DNA from: Piscinibacter sp943370595 | GTDB lineage: Bacteria > Pseudomonadota > Gammaproteobacteria > Burkholderiales > Burkholderiaceae_C | Length of the DNA: 64,000 bases | Assembly: GCA_943370595.1 (NCBI GenBank) | Contig: CALRRO020000003.1 | Location: forward strand, 124,001-188,000 | Reading direction: 5' to 3' | Part shown: piece after piece, positions 61,044 through 64,000 of the stretch | Numbering within the stretch: position 1 is the first letter of the stretch | How the letters are laid out: the number at the start of each line of letters is the position of its first letter | The notes under the pieces: model-generated | What the model was told of the DNA's origin: nothing | The model's database searches: none | Seen by the model: the letters and a program-made list of their open reading frames with translations, nothing else | Made by a program: the position numbers and the translations under genes

Positions 61044-61306
61044 TCTTCGTCGTCGAGCAGCCCGAAGGCGCCGCGCCGCGCGCCTGGTTCGCCTTCGACG
61101 TCGACGACCTGGAATCCAAGCTGGCGCGCAGCGACGCAGCGGCCCTGCACGCGGCCGGACGCTGCCACGTCTACCCCGACGAGGCGGCCGCCATGGCGGC
61201 CTTCGAGCGCGCTCACGACCCGGCCTGGGCCGGCGAGGGCTGGCGCGCGCGCTGGGCGCTGCGCGAGCAGCTCGTCGCCACCGAGGTGCTGGCCGACGAC
61301 CTGTAG
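61040..61306 (+). CDS. Unnamed small protein, last gene of the nifHDK operon
   Basis: 88 residues; ATGA overlap with the previous gene. It begins MIFVVEQPEGAAPRAWFAFD and ends in an Arg-rich, Glu-rich helical part. One Cys near residue 43 (GRCHVYPDEAAAMAAFERA in pieces). No family is recognised. Confidence 0.7.
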   Translation: MIFVVEQPEGAAPRAWFAFDVDDLESKLARSDAAALHAAGRCHVYPDEAAAMAAFERAHDPAWAGEGWRARWALREQLVATEVLADDL

Positions 61307-61336
61307 CGCAGGCGTCAACCGAAGCGGGCGCCGGGC

Positions 61337-61360
61337 CGAGGGCGCTGGCCACGGCCCTCG
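61337..61360 (+). terminator. Possible terminator of the nifHDK operon
   Basis: Stem cgagggc/gccctcg with a ten-base loop, 30 bases after the last gene; no T run follows. It is weak evidence on its own. Confidence 0.35.
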
Positions 61361-61505
61361 CCACCACCCGGCTCGGCGAGCAGCACTCGTGTCCTAGGGG
61401 GACGAGGGCGCGCTGCATACAAGTCGTTCAGACGGGGTCTTCCTAGACTGGTCCGGCCCGGGCGCGACGCGCGACGGGACATCCAATCACTCCAGGAGAC
61501 TCCGA

Positions 61506-62363
61506 ATGACTCACTTCGACAAGCCGGGCCGCGCCATGCCGGCGGCCATCGCGTCGCTGGCCATGGCCCTGGCGGGCCCGGTGTCCGCCCAGGTCGGGCC
61601 GGATCCGACGTCTTCCGGGCTCAACGCCACATCCGGCTCGTTTGCCATCTCCAGCACCGGCGTCTCGCTGCCACGCGGCTTCGGCGGCGGCACGATCTAC
61701 TACCCCACCGCCACTGGTCGCTACGGGGTGGTGGCCATCAGCCCGGGTTTCACCGCCACGCAGTCGAGCATCGCCTGGCTGGGCAGGCGCCTCGCGTCGC
61801 ATGGACTGGTGGTGATCACCATCAACACCAACACCACGCTGGACCAGCCGCCCAGCCGAGCCACGCAGCTGATGGCCGCGCTCAGCCATGTCGTCAACAA
61901 CGCCAGCAGCACGGTGCGCAGCCGAGTCGACAGCGCACGGCTCGCCGTGGCCGGCCACTCGATGGGCGGCGGTGGTGCGCTGATCGCCGCCGAAGACAAC
62001 CCCAGCCTCAAGGCATCGCTGCCGCTGACACCCTGGAACCTCAGCACGAGCTTCACGCGTGTGCGCGTGCCGACGCTGATCGTCGGCGCCGACGGCGACT
62101 CCGTCGCTTCGGTGGCCGTGCATGCACGCCCGTTCTACGCCAGCCTGCCGGCGACCACGCCCAAGGCCTACGCGGAACTCAACCTCGCCACCCACTTCAC
62201 GCCGAACAGCACCAACACGCCCATCGGCCGCTACGGCGTGGCCTGGATGAAGCGGTTCGTCGACGCCGACACGCGCTACTCGCCCTTCCTCTGCGGCGCG
62301 CCGCACGACGCCTACGCCACTTCGCTCGTGTTCGACCGCTACAACAAGAACTGCCCCTACTGA
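61506..62363 (+). CDS. Secreted cutinase/PETase-like polyester hydrolase
   Basis: 285 residues with a signal peptide ending PVSAQ. Sequence follows the actinobacterial cutinase/PETase pattern: GGGTIYYPTATGRYG, SPGFTATQSSIAWLG, VITINTNTTLDQPPSRATQL, the nucleophile motif AGHSMGGGG (Ser152), GADGDSVASV (Asp198) and ATHFTPN (His230). A terminal Cys pair (FLCGAP and NCPY) can form the conserved disulfide. The oxyanion aromatic is Phe82 instead of Tyr. Strong aggaga site. Natural substrates are polyesters such as cutin or PHA-like compounds; PET activity is untested. Confidence 0.92.
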   Translation: MTHFDKPGRAMPAAIASLAMALAGPVSAQVGPDPTSSGLNATSGSFAISSTGVSLPRGFGGGTIYYPTATGRYGVVAISPGFTATQSSIAWLGRRLASHGLVVITINTNTTLDQPPSRATQLMAALSHVVNNASSTVRSRVDSARLAVAGHSMGGGGALIAAEDNPSLKASLPLTPWNLSTSFTRVRVPTLIVGADGDSVASVAVHARPFYASLPATTPKAYAELNLATHFTPNSTNTPIGRYGVAWMKRFVDADTRYSPFLCGAPHDAYATSLVFDRYNKNCPY

Positions 62364-62377
62364 CGCGGGAGCGCCTG

Positions 62378-63085
62378 ATGCGCAAACTCTCTCCCCGGGC
62401 GCGCCGCTGGCTGGCGGTGCTGGGCGGCACGGTCGCGGTGTCCGCCGTGGCCGTGCTGGCATGGCGCCCTGCGCCGCTCAGTCCGACGCCGCCCGCCGAG
62501 GTGGCCTTTCCATGGTCCAGCACGCCACGCGAGGTCGAGGCGCCTGCACCGCTGCCCCAGCCCGGCGTTGCCGCGCCGTCGCCCGCCGTCGCGTCTGCCA
62601 CCGAGACCGCGGCGCCGGTGCTGCGCGGCGACGGCGTGTTCCGGACCAACGAGCAGGGTGCCCTGGTGCTCGACGCCGGCACCCGTCACCGGCTGGAGGC
62701 GCTGCTGGCGCTGAATGCCGGCGACGTACTGGAGCGCAAGGTGGACGCGGAATTGGCCACACTGCCGGCGGGCGCGGCCGCGCGAGCGCGCGAGCTGGTA
62801 GCGCAGTTCGAGGCATTCGACCAGGCCCAGCGTGCCGCGTACCCACCCGGGGAGGCGCCGCTGGTCCCGCAGGAAGGCCTGGCGCAGCTGGCCGGCCTGC
62901 AGGCGCTGCGCGCGAGCCACTTCGGCGCCGAAGCGACGCGACAGATGTTCGGGCAGGACGACGCCGTCGCGCGCCGGCTGCTCGAGCTGATGAGCGCCGA
63001 CGCGTCGACCGTGCTGGGCATGGAGGAGAAGGCCGTGCGCGCACAGGCGCGCTTCGACGTGGAGCGGGGCGCCGTGAGGCCTTGA
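62378..63085 (+). CDS. Membrane-anchored protein resembling a lipase chaperone (Lif)
   Basis: 235 residues. One N-terminal transmembrane helix (about 12-29), a Pro/Ala-rich linker (30-80), then a helical periplasmic domain (GALVLDAGTRHRLEALLALN, ARARELVAQFEAFDQAQRA, HFGAEATRQMFGQDDAVARR). This is the layout of lipase-specific foldases, though it is about 100 residues shorter. It starts 14 bases after the polyester hydrolase, so it probably helps fold or release that enzyme. The assignment is moderate. Confidence 0.65.
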   Translation: MRKLSPRARRWLAVLGGTVAVSAVAVLAWRPAPLSPTPPAEVAFPWSSTPREVEAPAPLPQPGVAAPSPAVASATETAAPVLRGDGVFRTNEQGALVLDAGTRHRLEALLALNAGDVLERKVDAELATLPAGAAARARELVAQFEAFDQAQRAAYPPGEAPLVPQEGLAQLAGLQALRASHFGAEATRQMFGQDDAVARRLLELMSADASTVLGMEEKAVRAQARFDVERGAVRP

Positions 63086-63118
63086 CCCGGGCCGGCCAGG
63101 ACGGCAGCATCAGGCGCC

Positions 63119-63934
63119 ATGCCCGAGACTGCCACGATCCCCCGCCTCGGACTGATGGGCGACAGCTTTGCCTATGCCTGCGGCGCGACGCTGAGTCGGG
63201 TCTGCCGTCACGCCGCGACACTGGCCTGCGCGCTGGGCTCGACGCCGCTGGTGGTGAGCAGCGGCGGCCGGCAATGGTCGGGCAGTGTGCTGCTGGTGAG
63301 CCCATTCACGCACCGCTTGCTCGATTCGGGCGGCGCACCCGTCGTGCTGGTCGACATCGAGCCCACCCACCTGCGCTTCAACACCTTCGCGCGACAGTGC
63401 GGGCCGCAACCGGTGCGGGTCTTCGACGAACGGCGGACGGAGGCGCTGCTCTGCAGTGCAAGAGCCTTTGCGTCGGGGCGGTTGCAGGGGCGGCAGTTCC
63501 AGGCCGCGATGCAGATGGCGGTCTCCCAGGTTGCCGACCTGATCGCGCCGGCCGACCCGCTGCCGCCGCGCGTGCTGCGCATGATGTCGGCCATTCGGCT
63601 GGAGCCCGGCATCACGGCCACAGCGCTGGGAGAACTGGTCGAATGCTCGGCGCCGCACGCGTCGCGCCAGTTCGTCGACAGCCTCGGCATCACGCCGCGG
63701 CAGTACGCGCTGGCCGTGAAGATCCAGCGCGCGGCGATGTTCTTCGGCAGCGGCCGCTCGCTGACGCAGGTGGCGCAGGCCTCGGGCTTTGCCGACTCCG
63801 CGCATCTGGCCAAGGTCTGGCAACGCTGTTACGGGGCGCCGCCGTCTCACTACTTCCTCGCGCACGCCGACACCGAGGGCGGCCGCCTCGACCAGGCCTG
63901 GCGCACGCGGGTGCGGCTCGCCGCGGCCGCCTGA
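63119..63934 (+). CDS. AraC-family transcriptional regulator
   Basis: 271 residues with a C-terminal double helix-turn-helix (about 165-255): ITATALGELVECSAPHASRQF, then the signature RSLTQVAQASGFADSAHLAKVWQRCYGAPPSHY in pieces. The N-terminal half is a short sensor domain. It follows the polyesterase/chaperone pair by 33 bases, so it may be co-transcribed with them and control them; the inducer is unknown. Confidence 0.88.
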   Translation: MPETATIPRLGLMGDSFAYACGATLSRVCRHAATLACALGSTPLVVSSGGRQWSGSVLLVSPFTHRLLDSGGAPVVLVDIEPTHLRFNTFARQCGPQPVRVFDERRTEALLCSARAFASGRLQGRQFQAAMQMAVSQVADLIAPADPLPPRVLRMMSAIRLEPGITATALGELVECSAPHASRQFVDSLGITPRQYALAVKIQRAAMFFGSGRSLTQVAQASGFADSAHLAKVWQRCYGAPPSHYFLAHADTEGGRLDQAWRTRVRLAAAA

Positions 63935-63956
63935 GCGCGCAGCCGCGCCATCGCGC

Positions 63957-64000
63957 TCAGTTCTGGATGCGGATCGGGATCGGGTAGTACGCGCCCGACA
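63957..64000 (-). CDS. 3' end of an unidentified gene
   Basis: Fourteen codons on the minus strand end in TGA (SGAYYPIPIRIQN before the stop) and run off the right edge. Too little is present to name it. Confidence 0.35.
   Translation of the reverse strand, partial: SGAYYPIPIRIQN

Overview
The window is high-GC DNA with dense, mostly antiparallel-packed genes. Its content points to a nitrogen-fixing betaproteobacterium of the order Burkholderiales, most likely the Leptothrix/Rubrivivax/Ideonella side. Pointers are an rsmB-DUF4390-ntrY-ntrX operon with an NtrX lacking its AAA+ domain, NifA/sigma-54 controlled nif genes with draT/draG, GC-rich intergenic hairpin elements, and a PETase/cutinase-like polyesterase. 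The genus is inference; no rRNA is present.

Layout. 1-24 kb is core genome: pepP (cut by the left edge), an aldo/keto reductase, murU, a hemerythrin, speD, transketolase and gap, two tandem secreted S8 proteases, a SPOR protein, birA, a SET-domain protein, topB, a phosphonate-type binding protein, a BLUF photoreceptor, folE, rsmB-DUF4390-ntrY-ntrX and tRNA-Phe. About 24.1-38.6 kb is accessory: a hipBA toxin-antitoxin pair beside tRNA-Phe, many single metabolic and regulatory genes, and a decayed RNA locus at 34.1-35.2 kb. That locus has an HTH regulator with a palindromic operator, a structured leader with an rrn-type boxA, two complete tRNA genes, and a third tRNA fused to the last codons of rtcB. 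A patatin lipoprotein next to a truncated Crp/Fnr gene follows. No integrase or transposase was seen.

39-44 kb holds an aldehyde dehydrogenase and two divergent large lipoproteins. 44.1-61.3 kb is a nitrogen-fixation island. The first operon runs nifB, ferredoxin, an IscA-type scaffold, a helical-repeat protein, an LRV Fe-S protein, two nifZ-type genes, an unnamed gene, nifS, nifT, an unnamed gene, a DegT-like protein without its PLP lysine, a SIR2-like protein and a [2Fe-2S] ferredoxin. Facing it is a minus-strand operon: truncated haemoglobin, an unknown gene, draT, draG and a zinc-ribbon gene. Divergent from that is nifHDK, followed by a Shethna FeSII-type ferredoxin and two small genes. 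Both nifB and nifH have a NifA site (TGT-N10-ACA) and a -24/-12 promoter; the nifH site lies between nifH and the dra operon and may serve both.

Together the island makes the nitrogenase Fe protein and MoFe protein, supplies part of cofactor and Fe-S assembly (NifB, NifS, IscA-type, NifZ), switches NifH off by ADP-ribosylation (DraT) and on again (DraG), and probably protects the enzyme from oxygen (FeSII, globin). nifE, nifN, nifX, nifV and nifA are not in the window. The last 2.5 kb carries a secreted cutinase/PETase-like hydrolase, a membrane-anchored protein resembling a lipase chaperone, an AraC regulator and the end of one more gene.
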